DNA of 64,000 bases from Algorimicrobium sediminis (GTDB lineage Bacteria; Bacteroidota; Bacteroidia; Flavobacteriales; Flavobacteriaceae). Each line of letters opens with the position of its first letter. The stretch's first letter is position 1. A model generated the notes under the pieces. That model ran no database searches. It saw only the letters and a list, made by a program, of their open reading frames with translations, and was not told the origin of the DNA. Shown one piece after another: positions 26,598 to 34,912 of this stretch. The DNA lies in contig NZ_JBHULS010000001.1 of assembly GCF_042684585.1 (NCBI RefSeq), forward strand, positions 496,001 to 560,000, given 5' to 3'. The position numbers and the translations under genes are program-made.

Positions 26598-27548
26598 TTA
26601 TTTACCTCCTAAAATTATTGTTGCGCGACCTAAACCTTTCATAACCAATTTATTTGGTATGGAGTAAGGCTCATTTTTTAAATAATCGCTTAATTCTTTT
26701 ACAAATCTTCGCGCGTCTATGGCACGACCTTTATCGTTAAATAAAGGCATCCTTACTTGTTCAAACAATGCCATATTTTCCGTTATATCTGTGGTGTTAT
26801 AGCGCCCTTTAACGGTGTTTTGGTCTAACCAATCTTCAATAATGAAACCCAATTCTTCGCCATCGTTGCCATATTCGGTTTCTAAATCGCCATCCCAATC
26901 GTCCCAAGTTTGAATTCTCACAATAATCTCGCGTCCATTTTCAAACATATCGTCAAAATGAAGTTGAAGCGTTTCGTTAAAATTATCTATATGTGCTAAA
27001 ACCGCTTCTGATAAAAGTACCGGAATTTCGGCAGAAAATGAAGGTTCACCCGTGCCAACAGCCGTTGCTATTTGTTTATCTGTGTATGCGTCTAGACCTT
27101 GTAAATTAAACGAAATAGATTTTTTTGGCCCCATGGTGTTAACAGTCCATGTAAGCTGGATAATAATATCTGCTTTCGCAATTTTTTTCAACTCATCTAT
27201 AGGGCTTTCAGTAATTTCAGCGCCGGATTTGGAGCTTCTCATATTATCTTCGGCTTCATTGGAGGCTAAAGTTTTTAAAGCAGATTCCATATTTTTTAAT
27301 GGAAACCCACGCTCTGCCATTAAACCATTTATTTGGCTAATAACTTGGTTTACTTCGGCACTTTCTTGGAAAGCTCGTTTGTAATCGGGCACTTTTTCAA
27401 TGTTACCTTGGTTTTCATAGGTGGTCATGTAGCCGTTTTCGTTAAACCAAACATCGCTAGGAATAACCATTAAGGTAGGTTTTTTAGCTTGGCTATATCC
27501 TAGTGCTACACAACAAACGGTTAGTGTAATTAAAATGTATTTTTTCAT
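26598..27548 (-). CDS. secreted DUF6175 family protein (third of four)
   Basis: The 316-residue precursor has a Sec signal peptide (after ALGYSQ, about residue 20). Its mature start KPTLMVIPSDVWFNENGY, followed by a helix with LMAERGFPLKNMESALKTL and strands around DIIIQLTWTVN, matches DUF6175, a Bacteroidota family, as far as I can judge from memory. The general order (short strand with P-S-D, helix, long strand with internal I-I-I-x-L) recalls LpoB/CsgG-like domains. The second half is acidic (DDWDGDLETEYGNDGEE). It lies 11 bases after the 173-residue protein gene and 7 bases before the last gene. Confidence 0.65.
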   Translation of the reverse strand: MKKYILITLTVCCVALGYSQAKKPTLMVIPSDVWFNENGYMTTYENQGNIEKVPDYKRAFQESAEVNQVISQINGLMAERGFPLKNMESALKTLASNEAEDNMRSSKSGAEITESPIDELKKIAKADIIIQLTWTVNTMGPKKSISFNLQGLDAYTDKQIATAVGTGEPSFSAEIPVLLSEAVLAHIDNFNETLQLHFDDMFENGREIIVRIQTWDDWDGDLETEYGNDGEELGFIIEDWLDQNTVKGRYNTTDITENMALFEQVRMPLFNDKGRAIDARRFVKELSDYLKNEPYSIPNKLVMKGLGRATIILGGK

Positions 27549-27559
27549 AATTTATATAT

Positions 27560-28081
27560 TTAAAAACCTGCGTTTAGTGCACGCACAATACCTTCTTGTT
27601 CTAATCTTTTGCGTAATTGGTCGAATTGCACGCTTACAATAACACCAATTTTATACTCTCGTTTACTTACTTTTAGTCTGTCGCCTGCTGCAATACTACC
27701 GTCGGTTGCGGAACTTACGTATTTTAAGTATTCGCCACCGTCTTCAAAAAAGGCGTCGAAAAAAGCTTCGTGTTCTTCAGCCACCGTATAATCGGACACC
27801 AAAGGGTTTAAGGTGGTACAACCTTGATTTCCGCCAGCGTAACCAGTAAAAATTATACCATGCACAGCATTTTTCATACCTTGGGCTTTGGCGTGTTTTG
27901 GATTTTTGGAATAGGACCACACTTTAACAAGTTTGGCTCCTTTTTTGGCAATACCTTGGCATTCAATATCGTAACGAAAAATTTTGGTATCTCTGTTAGC
28001 TTTGTTTTTTTTCCATTGGGCGTTAGCGTTAAATCCGAAGCAGATGATGCCAACAAGTAATAAATAATGTTTTAGTTTCAT
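27560..28081 (-). CDS. secreted protein of unknown function, LPP20/FlgT-N-like (second of four)
   Basis: The 173-residue precursor has a Sec signal peptide (after NANAQ, about residue 22). The segment CQGIAKKGAKLVKVWSYSK followed by a helix KHAKAQGMKNAVHGIIFTG resembles the strand-helix core of LPP20/FlgT-N-like domains, in which a strand is followed by A-rich helix pairs of the A-x-x-x-A-x-x-N-A-V form. The end (LKVSKREYKIGVIVSVQFDQLRKRLEQEGI) looks like a further strand-helix unit. No family name is certain. It lies second in the four-gene operon. Confidence 0.6.
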   Translation of the reverse strand: MKLKHYLLLVGIICFGFNANAQWKKNKANRDTKIFRYDIECQGIAKKGAKLVKVWSYSKNPKHAKAQGMKNAVHGIIFTGYAGGNQGCTTLNPLVSDYTVAEEHEAFFDAFFEDGGEYLKYVSSATDGSIAAGDRLKVSKREYKIGVIVSVQFDQLRKRLEQEGIVRALNAGF

Positions 28082-28092
28082 AATTAATAGTT

Positions 28093-29313
28093 TTAGTTTA
28101 TTTGTCTGATTAACATACCTTGATAGTATTTATTTTTGGCACCCTTAAAGGTGGTGTATTCTAATTCCGATGTGTTTTCTTCGGTTGCCATGAAGCGGTT
28201 ATCCCAAATTTTATCTTTTTCAACACGAATAACCCCAACCCGTTTGTAGTCGGTTTCGCCATTTTTGGTTAAAATTTGCTCAAGTACTTCGTATTTATCA
28301 TTTTTTTGTAAACCTTCTTTTAGGCCAATTTTTGCTGTAATAGGACTGCCACTTAACAGGGGTGTTTTGGTTCTAAATACCTCGTAGCTGCGCTGTAGTT
28401 TGGCTATTACGGCATCGGAAGCTTTTATGGTTGCTGTGGTTATTAATTCTTCGTCTGTTTTAGAGGTGTATTTCGTGCTTTGTAAATCGGCCCAAGCACT
28501 TTCCATACCTATATATTCTAATTTAAATAGGTTGGTTTCGTTAAAGGCTTGCACGCGTGTCGTATCCAGATTGGCATCTTCGGTCCAGTAATCGTTGTAA
28601 AATGTTGCAGCAACTTCTTCGTTCCAAACCAACTGGTATAAATAAGAATCGGTTTTTATAACATAGCCCTTGCCTAAAATATTAACGCCTTCGGCAGCGG
28701 TATCTACCACCAAGCTAACATCGCCAGCTCCGGCCTCTGCAGCTACTGCCGAGACTATGGAAAGAATGCCATTGGTTTTTTTTGCAATCTCCTCTTTGTT
28801 GGTGTATTTAAAGTTATTTACCACCACAAAGGTATTGCTTATAAGCTCTTCGCCAGCATCGGCAAGTAGGGCTGTACCACGTTCGCTATTTCTTGCCAAT
28901 TTTACATCCAATTCTGTGGCATTATAATTACCTCGTTCGGATATTAAATCCATGTTAAAACCGCCCGTCTCGCTTCGGTTAAACCATTTAGCAATCATCA
29001 TTTTTGCAATATCATTGGTGGTTAAAAAGTTAGTAATATTGTCGTGCTGTAATTGTTGCAATTCTTTTTTTGAAACGGTATCGTTTAAAACAATTGGAAT
29101 GGTTCGTTGGTCTACAATATGGTCGTTAAATTTGTCTGGAATGGGGTAGTTTACAAACGAACTTTCTATGGTTTCTGAAAAGTTTTTGTTCGTGTCCGAC
29201 ACCATTAAAGTGTACAACGAGCTTCTTTTGTAGTCAAGATTGGTGGTATTTGTTTGCGCGAATACAGGCGCCACAACAATGGTAGCAATTGCCGCCAGTA
29301 ATAGGTGTTTCAT
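28093..29313 (-). CDS. secreted protein of unknown function (first of four)
   Basis: The 406-residue precursor has a Sec signal peptide (after VFAQ, about residue 20). Near the C-terminus, AKIGLKEGLQKNDKYEVLEQ and the following KRVGVIRVEKDKIWDNRF have the G-x-x-x-G-L-x-x-x-D-x-x-x-V form known from the C-terminal domain of FlgT and related envelope proteins. The middle part contains TM-like low-complexity segments (ILSIVSAVAAEAGAGDV) that may be amphipathic helices. It heads the operon; the 235 bases upstream show no clear promoter match. Function unknown. That all four genes encode exported proteins suggests an envelope complex. Confidence 0.6.
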   Translation of the reverse strand: MKHLLLAAIATIVVAPVFAQTNTTNLDYKRSSLYTLMVSDTNKNFSETIESSFVNYPIPDKFNDHIVDQRTIPIVLNDTVSKKELQQLQHDNITNFLTTNDIAKMMIAKWFNRSETGGFNMDLISERGNYNATELDVKLARNSERGTALLADAGEELISNTFVVVNNFKYTNKEEIAKKTNGILSIVSAVAAEAGAGDVSLVVDTAAEGVNILGKGYVIKTDSYLYQLVWNEEVAATFYNDYWTEDANLDTTRVQAFNETNLFKLEYIGMESAWADLQSTKYTSKTDEELITTATIKASDAVIAKLQRSYEVFRTKTPLLSGSPITAKIGLKEGLQKNDKYEVLEQILTKNGETDYKRVGVIRVEKDKIWDNRFMATEENTSELEYTTFKGAKNKYYQGMLIRQIN

Positions 29314-29548
29314 TAGAAATGGAATGAATTAAATGGTTTTAGTTAGTAATTGATTAGTAGCGTTATAATGAAACCTTTAATTCTCTGTTTGTGAGAATAG
29401 AAAGTTCATATTTAACGTGGATAAATATAGAAATTTAAACTAAATAGATGCATTTATTTTTAGTTTTTTAATGTCTTTGCTTTTTGTTTAAAACTATTTT
29501 TTACTTGGTAACAGGGCCAATAAAAAGTAGTTAATAGGAAGGTGTGGC

Positions 29549-30343
29549 TTACTTTTTTACTCTAAAACTACCCGTTTTAGTATCGAAAGCTATTAAGTCG
29601 GAAGGAAATAGAGCTTCAAAAACTTTTGCTGAAATGAGGTTACAAGGCGCGTCGGTGATAACCTTATTATTGGTTAACACCACCATGGTATCGCATAGTT
29701 GAATAGCCAAATCTATTTCGTGAGAAGAGAAAAGAATGGTTTTGTTTGTTTCTTTTACGAGTTTTTGAAGTAATTTTAAAATATAGGCTTTGTGGTACAT
29801 ATCTAGATGCGTGGTAGGTTCATCCAGAATAATTAGATCTGTGTCTTGAGCCAAAGCGCGGGCAATCATTACTTTTTGAAGTTGGCCATCGCTTAATTCA
29901 TAGCATTTTTTATTTTTTAGTGCCCCAATATTGGTTTGTTCCAACGCTAAATTTACCATGCGCATATCGGTTTCCGATAGCTTACCAAGCCAATTGGTGT
30001 AGGGTTGTCTGCCAAGTGCAACGACTTCAAAAACCGATAAATTTTTAGACGCTATTTGTTCGGTTAAAACCACACTCATCGTTTTAGCTAATTGGCTGTT
30101 GCTGTAGGTGTCTAATAATTTTTTGTCTAAAAAAATACTGCCCGAAATTTGCGGTTGTACCCGTGTTAGGGTTCTTAAAAAAGTAGATTTTCCAATACCA
30201 TTAGCACCAACTAGCCCTATTAACTGGCCCTTTTGAAGCGACATGTTTATGTTTTTACAAACTACAGTGGTGCTTTTTTTAGAAGTATAGCCAATAGTTA
30301 GGTTTTTAGTTTCTATTATGGTTGGTTTCGTATTTTTATTCAC
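29549..30343 (-). CDS. btuD: ABC transporter ATP-binding protein, probably for cobalamin (BtuD/FecE family)
   Basis: The 264-residue ATPase has all key elements: Walker A GANGIGKST near residue 43, signature LSDGQLQKVMIARALAQD near 144, Walker B LIILDEPTTHLDM near 165 and the H-loop LFSSHEIDLA near 197. It belongs to the FecE/BtuD/HmuV set that powers uptake of iron chelates, haem or B12. It follows FecCD-type permease and binding-protein genes. The assignment to cobalamin rests on the divergently transcribed riboswitch-btuB-btuG unit next door. Confidence 0.85.
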   Translation of the reverse strand: MNKNTKPTIIETKNLTIGYTSKKSTTVVCKNINMSLQKGQLIGLVGANGIGKSTFLRTLTRVQPQISGSIFLDKKLLDTYSNSQLAKTMSVVLTEQIASKNLSVFEVVALGRQPYTNWLGKLSETDMRMVNLALEQTNIGALKNKKCYELSDGQLQKVMIARALAQDTDLIILDEPTTHLDMYHKAYILKLLQKLVKETNKTILFSSHEIDLAIQLCDTMVVLTNNKVITDAPCNLISAKVFEALFPSDLIAFDTKTGSFRVKK

Positions 30344-30374
30344 CTTATAATTGGGCTTAATTTATTAAAACATA

Positions 30375-31397
30375 TTAAAACAGCATGTTCCGCTTGCGCA
30401 CCAGCAACCAGATAACAACAGGCGCACCAATTAACGATGTAATGGCATTAATAGGTAAGGTGTAATCCGAGTTTGGAAGTTGTGCAATACAATCGCACAA
30501 CAACATAACAATGGCACCTAGCAAAAATACGGCAGGAATTAAAACTTTATGGTTGGATGTGGTAAAAATTTGGCGTGTTATGTGTGGTATGGCAAGACCA
30601 ATAAACGCTATAGGTCCTGCAAAGGCTGTAATAGTTCCTGCCAACAAGCTGGTAGCAATAATAATAAGTAACCTGCTTTGCGTAATATTTAAACCTAGAC
30701 TTTTGGCATAATTTTCGCCTAGTAATAAGGAATTTAAAGCCTTAATAGAGGCCAGTGTTATTAAAAGACCACTGCCGTAAACTGCTACAAAAATTCCCAA
30801 TTCTGCCCACGAAAGATTTCCTAAACTACCAAAGCCCCAGAAAATATATTGCTGCAGCTGTTCTGCGCTACTAAAATACGATAATACACTCACAACGGCC
30901 GTCGTAATGCTCCCAAACATAAGTCCTATAATAAGTAAAGCCATGGTGTCTCTAACCCTTGATGACACGATTAACACCGCTAATAACACTAAAAAACTAC
31001 CTAAACTAGCGGCTATAATAATACTCCATTTAGAGCCTAAAAAAGCAGCAAAAACACCACCAAACATACCGGCACCTAAAATAACTAAAGCAACGCCTAA
31101 ACTAGCACCGGAGCTAATGCCTAATACAAAAGGACCTGCCAACGGATTCCTGAAAAGTGTTTGCATTAATAAGCCAGAGATGCCCAAACCTGATCCCACT
31201 AAAATAGCAGTAAATGCTTTAGGTAGGCGGTATTCGGTTATAATGTAGGACCAAGACTCATGTTCCAAGGTGCCTAAAAAACTTTTAAAAATTGCAGAAA
31301 GTGGTATGGATACCGAGCCCAGACTTATGTTTAAACCAAAACAGAGTAACAGCAGCATGCCAAGCGTTATAAAGGAAAATGTGTATTTGGTATTCAT
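30375..31397 (-). CDS. btuC: FecCD-family ABC permease, probably for cobalamin
   Basis: The 340-residue membrane protein has about ten hydrophobic segments and the FecCD family blocks RLPKAFTAILVGSGLGISGLLMQTLFRNPLAGP near residue 60 (start), LGISSGASLG near 92 and GPIAFIGLAIPHITRQIF near 260, the last being the coupling region for the ATPase. It would form a homodimer with the BtuD-like ATPase and take B12 or an iron chelate from the binding protein BtuF. It lies between the ATPase gene (31 bases) and the binding-protein gene (33 bases). Confidence 0.87.
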   Translation of the reverse strand: MNTKYTFSFITLGMLLLLCFGLNISLGSVSIPLSAIFKSFLGTLEHESWSYIITEYRLPKAFTAILVGSGLGISGLLMQTLFRNPLAGPFVLGISSGASLGVALVILGAGMFGGVFAAFLGSKWSIIIAASLGSFLVLLAVLIVSSRVRDTMALLIIGLMFGSITTAVVSVLSYFSSAEQLQQYIFWGFGSLGNLSWAELGIFVAVYGSGLLITLASIKALNSLLLGENYAKSLGLNITQSRLLIIIATSLLAGTITAFAGPIAFIGLAIPHITRQIFTTSNHKVLIPAVFLLGAIVMLLCDCIAQLPNSDYTLPINAITSLIGAPVVIWLLVRKRNMLF

Positions 31398-31430
31398 AGT
31401 AAATATAAACCTAGCTGGGCAAATATCGGG

Positions 31431-32621
31431 TTATTGAAGCGGTTTAAAAAATTGCAATTCATAATTAACCAGTAATTCGGGGTGTGCTATTTTAACTAAA
31501 TCCTTTAGCACCAAATCGGGTCTTGCCGTACCTAGTTCGTAGTAGGTTACACCACCGGTACTTCCTGTGGTGTTAACAAATGAATATATTTTATTTTCTT
31601 TAAATGGCTTAAATTTAGTGTAGTGTGCATTCGCTTTTTGCAAAGCACTAAAGGAATTATAGTACGAGGGGCTAATCCATAAATCGGCGTTTTTTGCAGT
31701 ATCAAAAACTACCTCAAAACTCAATGCTAAACTGCCTTTGTTTGTACTGTTTTTCCAGAAAGAATTTAAATTGGCATCGCGTAATAATTGCGCTTCAGGA
31801 CTGTTACCGCTTGGTAAGTACCAAATATCTTTATGCATGGCGCCGCTTAAAACCTGAATATTTTTATTGGTGTTTTTAGCGAGTTCTTTAGCTTCTAAAT
31901 AATTGGTTTCTATGGTTTTAAAAATGCGATTTGCTTCGGCACCTTTATTAAATAAGGCTCCAAAAAATTTAATCCATTCTGCTTTTGCTAAAGGCGAATT
32001 TTCAACCCAATCGCCGTTGTAAATTACAGGAATACCTGCTTTTTGGATGGTTTCAAAACCCTGATTGTTGTTATCTATACCAAAGCCAATAACTACTTCG
32101 GGAAAAAGCTCGAGTAGCACTTCGGTATTTAAATTTTCCGTTTTACCTAACTCCCGAATAGCGCCAGAGGCAATTAGTTGGCGTGTTTTTTGGGACGAAA
32201 TATAATCTGTTCCCGGGAAGCCAATAAGGGCGTTTTCTTCTTCCAAAAGTTCCAAAGCAGGAATGTGTGTGGTAGATGTTACTACTATTTTTGTTATGGG
32301 GACAGTAATAATGGCTGTGTACTGTTCAGATTCCGGTATGTTATTTCTGTCCTGATTCTTTTCTAATAACACATATTTGTACTGCTTTTGTGCATTGGGC
32401 CACGGATTATTAATGGTTAAAACTTTGTAGTGCTCATTTTCAGTTATGCTAAATCCTGTGGCGTATGTAAGCGGTAAACTATCCGCAACTTTCGAATTTG
32501 TTTTGGCACTATTAAGCGGTGTTTTTTTGCTTTGTGTGGTATCTTGACAACTGCTTAAAATTGTAAAAAAAAGAAGCCAGTAAAGAAATGTGTGTATTTG
32601 TAACTTTTGTAACATGAGCAT
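31431..32621 (-). CDS. btuF: periplasmic binding lipoprotein for cobalamin or similar (BtuF-like)
   Basis: The 396-residue protein has a lipoprotein signal with Cys25 (ILSSC). The TroA/BtuF-type fold is shown by IVVTSTTHIPALELLEEENALIGFPG near residue 110 (start), NTEVLLELFPEVVIGFG near 165 and the A-G-I-P-V-I-Y block near 190. It would bind B12 (or a corrinoid) in the periplasm and feed BtuCD. Either of two ATGs (32621 or 32615) may be the start. It runs divergently from the small membrane protein and the cobalamin riboswitch, but its own 38-base upstream gap has no room for a riboswitch of its own. Confidence 0.82.
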   Translation of the reverse strand: MLMLQKLQIHTFLYWLLFFTILSSCQDTTQSKKTPLNSAKTNSKVADSLPLTYATGFSITENEHYKVLTINNPWPNAQKQYKYVLLEKNQDRNNIPESEQYTAIITVPITKIVVTSTTHIPALELLEEENALIGFPGTDYISSQKTRQLIASGAIRELGKTENLNTEVLLELFPEVVIGFGIDNNNQGFETIQKAGIPVIYNGDWVENSPLAKAEWIKFFGALFNKGAEANRIFKTIETNYLEAKELAKNTNKNIQVLSGAMHKDIWYLPSGNSPEAQLLRDANLNSFWKNSTNKGSLALSFEVVFDTAKNADLWISPSYYNSFSALQKANAHYTKFKPFKENKIYSFVNTTGSTGGVTYYELGTARPDLVLKDLVKIAHPELLVNYELQFFKPLQ

Positions 32622-32659
32622 TTTTAAAAATTGCGTAAATTTAGTTAAAATTAATTACT

Positions 32660-32767
32660 ATGCGCGACGGATCTAATGTAATACTTTATGTAGTAGCTGG
32701 TTTCATAATTCTACATTTTGTAATTGGTTTTTTGTACCTAATGTATAAGTTTACCAAGAAAAAATAA
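32660..32767 (+). CDS. 35-residue single-span membrane protein
   Basis: An ATG at 32660 opens a 35-codon frame: MRDGSNVILYVVAGFIILHF followed by VIGFLYLMYKFTKKK and TAA. The composition is exactly that of a one-span small membrane protein: short polar N-terminus, about 24 hydrophobic residues, basic tail (positive-inside with the C-terminus in the cytosol). It sits between btuF (divergent) and the cobalamin riboswitch promoter region. I do not know a family. It may belong to the B12 uptake set or be an independent small protein. Confidence 0.6.
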   Translation: MRDGSNVILYVVAGFIILHFVIGFLYLMYKFTKKK

Positions 32768-32797
32768 ACTTATTACTTCATATCTAAAAAGAATACT

Positions 32798-32805
32798 TAC
32801 CTTTG
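32798..32805 (+). promoter_or_regulatory. -7 promoter element TACCTTTG of the riboswitch-btuB unit
   Basis: TACCTTTG is a full match to TAnnTTTG and lies about 17 bases before the riboswitch. The -33 position holds TTC (32777-32779, 18-base spacer), a one-base miss from TTG. Confidence 0.55.
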
Positions 32806-32821
32806 CGGCGATTTTGGTTTA

Positions 32822-33020
32822 ATGGTAATTTTGTTGTGTAAATAAATATGGCAACACCATTAATTAAAAGGGAATCTGGTGAAAATCCAGAGCTGTTCCC
32901 GCAACTGTAAGTTTTTATGCCCTTGTGGCATACCTCGTTTTCGAGATGCTATTACTGCAATAACCACTGGTTTATCTGGGAAGGTTTAATAGCGTAAAAC
33001 AAGTCAGGAGACCTGCCAAA
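32822..33020 (+). promoter_or_regulatory. cobalamin riboswitch
   Basis: All hallmark blocks of the adenosylcobalamin riboswitch are present. AAAGGGAATCTGGTGAAAAT spans 32867-32886, followed by CCAGAGCTGTTCCCGCAACT and GTAAG at 32887-32911, which form the core P3-P6 helices, and the B12 box AGTCAGGAGACCTGCC is at 33002-33017. A hairpin of GAGCTTT and AAAGGCTC type just before the btuB start (about 33041-33060) may be the expression platform that hides the start region. Bound B12 should shut down btuB and btuG. Outer boundaries are approximate. Confidence 0.93.
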
Positions 33021-33068
33021 GTCGTAACCTTTAATTTAAGAGCTTTCGGGTAAAAGGCTCCATTAAAT

Positions 33069-34907
33069 ATGAAACGGCTTTTATTTTTTACTTGTTTAGT
33101 AGGTATTACTAGCACTTTGTGGTCGCAAACAGACTTAAACAAATTGCAACAATTGGAAGAGGTTCTGTTAAAATCAGATCCTGGTTTGTACCGTTTTTCG
33201 GATACGCAACAAACGCGTCAATTATCGGATACTATCTTAATTAGAAGTGCTAGTTCGCTAACCAATTTGTTAAACTACAACACGGGTATTTATTTTAAAG
33301 AAAATGGCTTGGGTATGGTATCTTCGGCGGCGTTTAGAGGTACTACGGCCCAGCAGACTGCAGTTATTTGGAATGGTATTAATATAAATTCACAGTTTAA
33401 TGGGCAGACGGATTTTAATACCATAAATATTCGAAATTTTGATGCTGTAACCGTTCGTAGTGGTGGTGGTAGTGTCTTATACGGTAGTGGCGCCATTGGA
33501 GGGAGTGTTCACTTAAACAATACACTTCATTTTAACAAAGGTTTCAAAAACAAGTTATTTTTGCGTTACGGTAGCTTTAATACTTGGGATGGTAGTTTTA
33601 AAACCAGTATGAGCACGTCTAAATTTGTAATCAATTTAGATGTTAGCCGAGCAAGTTCTTCAAACGATTATACCTATGTTAACAGCAATTTAAAAAATAC
33701 CAACGGGCAATACCACAACCAAGGTATAGCGGCAAACGTGGCATACAAGCTTAACGATAACCATACACTTAAATTTCATGGCTATGTTTTTGATGGTTTG
33801 CGTCATTTTTCTCAAATATTTTCCTCGGAAACACCAACAAAATACAAAGATTTTAACACCCGTAATTTGTTAGAATGGGTGGGTTTGTATAATGCTTTTA
33901 CATCGCGTTTTAAGCTAGCCTATTTAACCGAAAAATACACCTATTTTTCCAATATTAATAATCCCACAGGTACTGGGGCGCTTGCCAATACGGTAGTTGC
34001 TAAGCATGATTTAGCTTTTCAGGTGACAGATAATTTACTGCTTAATTCGGTAATCGATTTTACTAAAACAACGGCCGAAGGCGCCTCTATACAGAAGGAA
34101 ACCCGCAGCGTAACATCGTTTAATTTACTATTAAAACACCAATTAAGTAAACGTTTTTTATACGAAGTATCGGTAAGACAGGAACTCACCGAAAACTATA
34201 AAGCACCATTTTTATTTAACGCTGGTTTTAAATTTAATCCCGCCCGTTTTTATACGGTTACAGTAAACGGTTCGCGTAATTTTAGAATGCCAACCGTAAA
34301 CGATTTATACTGGGATGGTAGCGGCAACACCAATTTAAAACCAGAAGACGCTTACCAGATAGAAACGAGCCATACCTTAAAATACAAAGGTTTAGAATTA
34401 GCACTTACCGGGTTTTACAACGATATTAATGATTTAATTAGATGGCTGCCTATTGGTACCAACTGGAAGCCCGTTAACACAGCACATGTTAAAACCTATG
34501 GTTTGGAAACAAGCCTGGGAATAATCCAGCAATTTTTGGCACATACTATTAATGTGGGTGCTAATTATAGCTATACGGTTTCGGAAGATCAGCGGACCAA
34601 AAAACAACTTATTTATGTGCCAAATCATAAGGCTACCGGTTGGTTTAACTATTATTTCAAAAACCTGTCTGCTTACTACCAACTTATGTATGTTGGCGAT
34701 GTTTTTATTCTTTCGGATAATAATCCTAAATATACACTAGACGCCTATACTGTTTCCAATGCGGGTTTGGCCTATACCTTGGGCAACAGAAAACAGTATC
34801 ATTTTGGCATTCAAATAAAAAACATCTTTAATAAAAACTATCAAAGCGTAGCCAACAGGTTTATGCCTGGTACTAATTATAATATTTATCTAAACCTTAA
34901 TTTTTAA
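33069..34907 (+). CDS. btuB: TonB-dependent outer-membrane cobalamin receptor
   Basis: The 612-residue precursor has a Sec signal peptide (after LWSQ, about residue 20), a TonB-box-like LEEVLLKSD near residue 28, a plug domain (about 45-155; NLLNYNTGIYFKENG, AAFRGTTAQQTAVIWNGI, VRSGGGSVLYGSGAIGGSVH) and a 22-strand barrel ending in NYNIYLNLNF with the terminal Phe. No SusC-type N-terminal CarboxypepD domain is present, in agreement with a BtuB-type receptor. It follows a cobalamin riboswitch directly, which fixes the substrate as B12 or a related corrinoid. The neighbour BtuG-like lipoprotein starts five bases after its stop. Confidence 0.9.
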   Translation: MKRLLFFTCLVGITSTLWSQTDLNKLQQLEEVLLKSDPGLYRFSDTQQTRQLSDTILIRSASSLTNLLNYNTGIYFKENGLGMVSSAAFRGTTAQQTAVIWNGININSQFNGQTDFNTINIRNFDAVTVRSGGGSVLYGSGAIGGSVHLNNTLHFNKGFKNKLFLRYGSFNTWDGSFKTSMSTSKFVINLDVSRASSSNDYTYVNSNLKNTNGQYHNQGIAANVAYKLNDNHTLKFHGYVFDGLRHFSQIFSSETPTKYKDFNTRNLLEWVGLYNAFTSRFKLAYLTEKYTYFSNINNPTGTGALANTVVAKHDLAFQVTDNLLLNSVIDFTKTTAEGASIQKETRSVTSFNLLLKHQLSKRFLYEVSVRQELTENYKAPFLFNAGFKFNPARFYTVTVNGSRNFRMPTVNDLYWDGSGNTNLKPEDAYQIETSHTLKYKGLELALTGFYNDINDLIRWLPIGTNWKPVNTAHVKTYGLETSLGIIQQFLAHTINVGANYSYTVSEDQRTKKQLIYVPNHKATGWFNYYFKNLSAYYQLMYVGDVFILSDNNPKYTLDAYTVSNAGLAYTLGNRKQYHFGIQIKNIFNKNYQSVANRFMPGTNYNIYLNLNF

Positions 34908-34912
34908 AAAAC

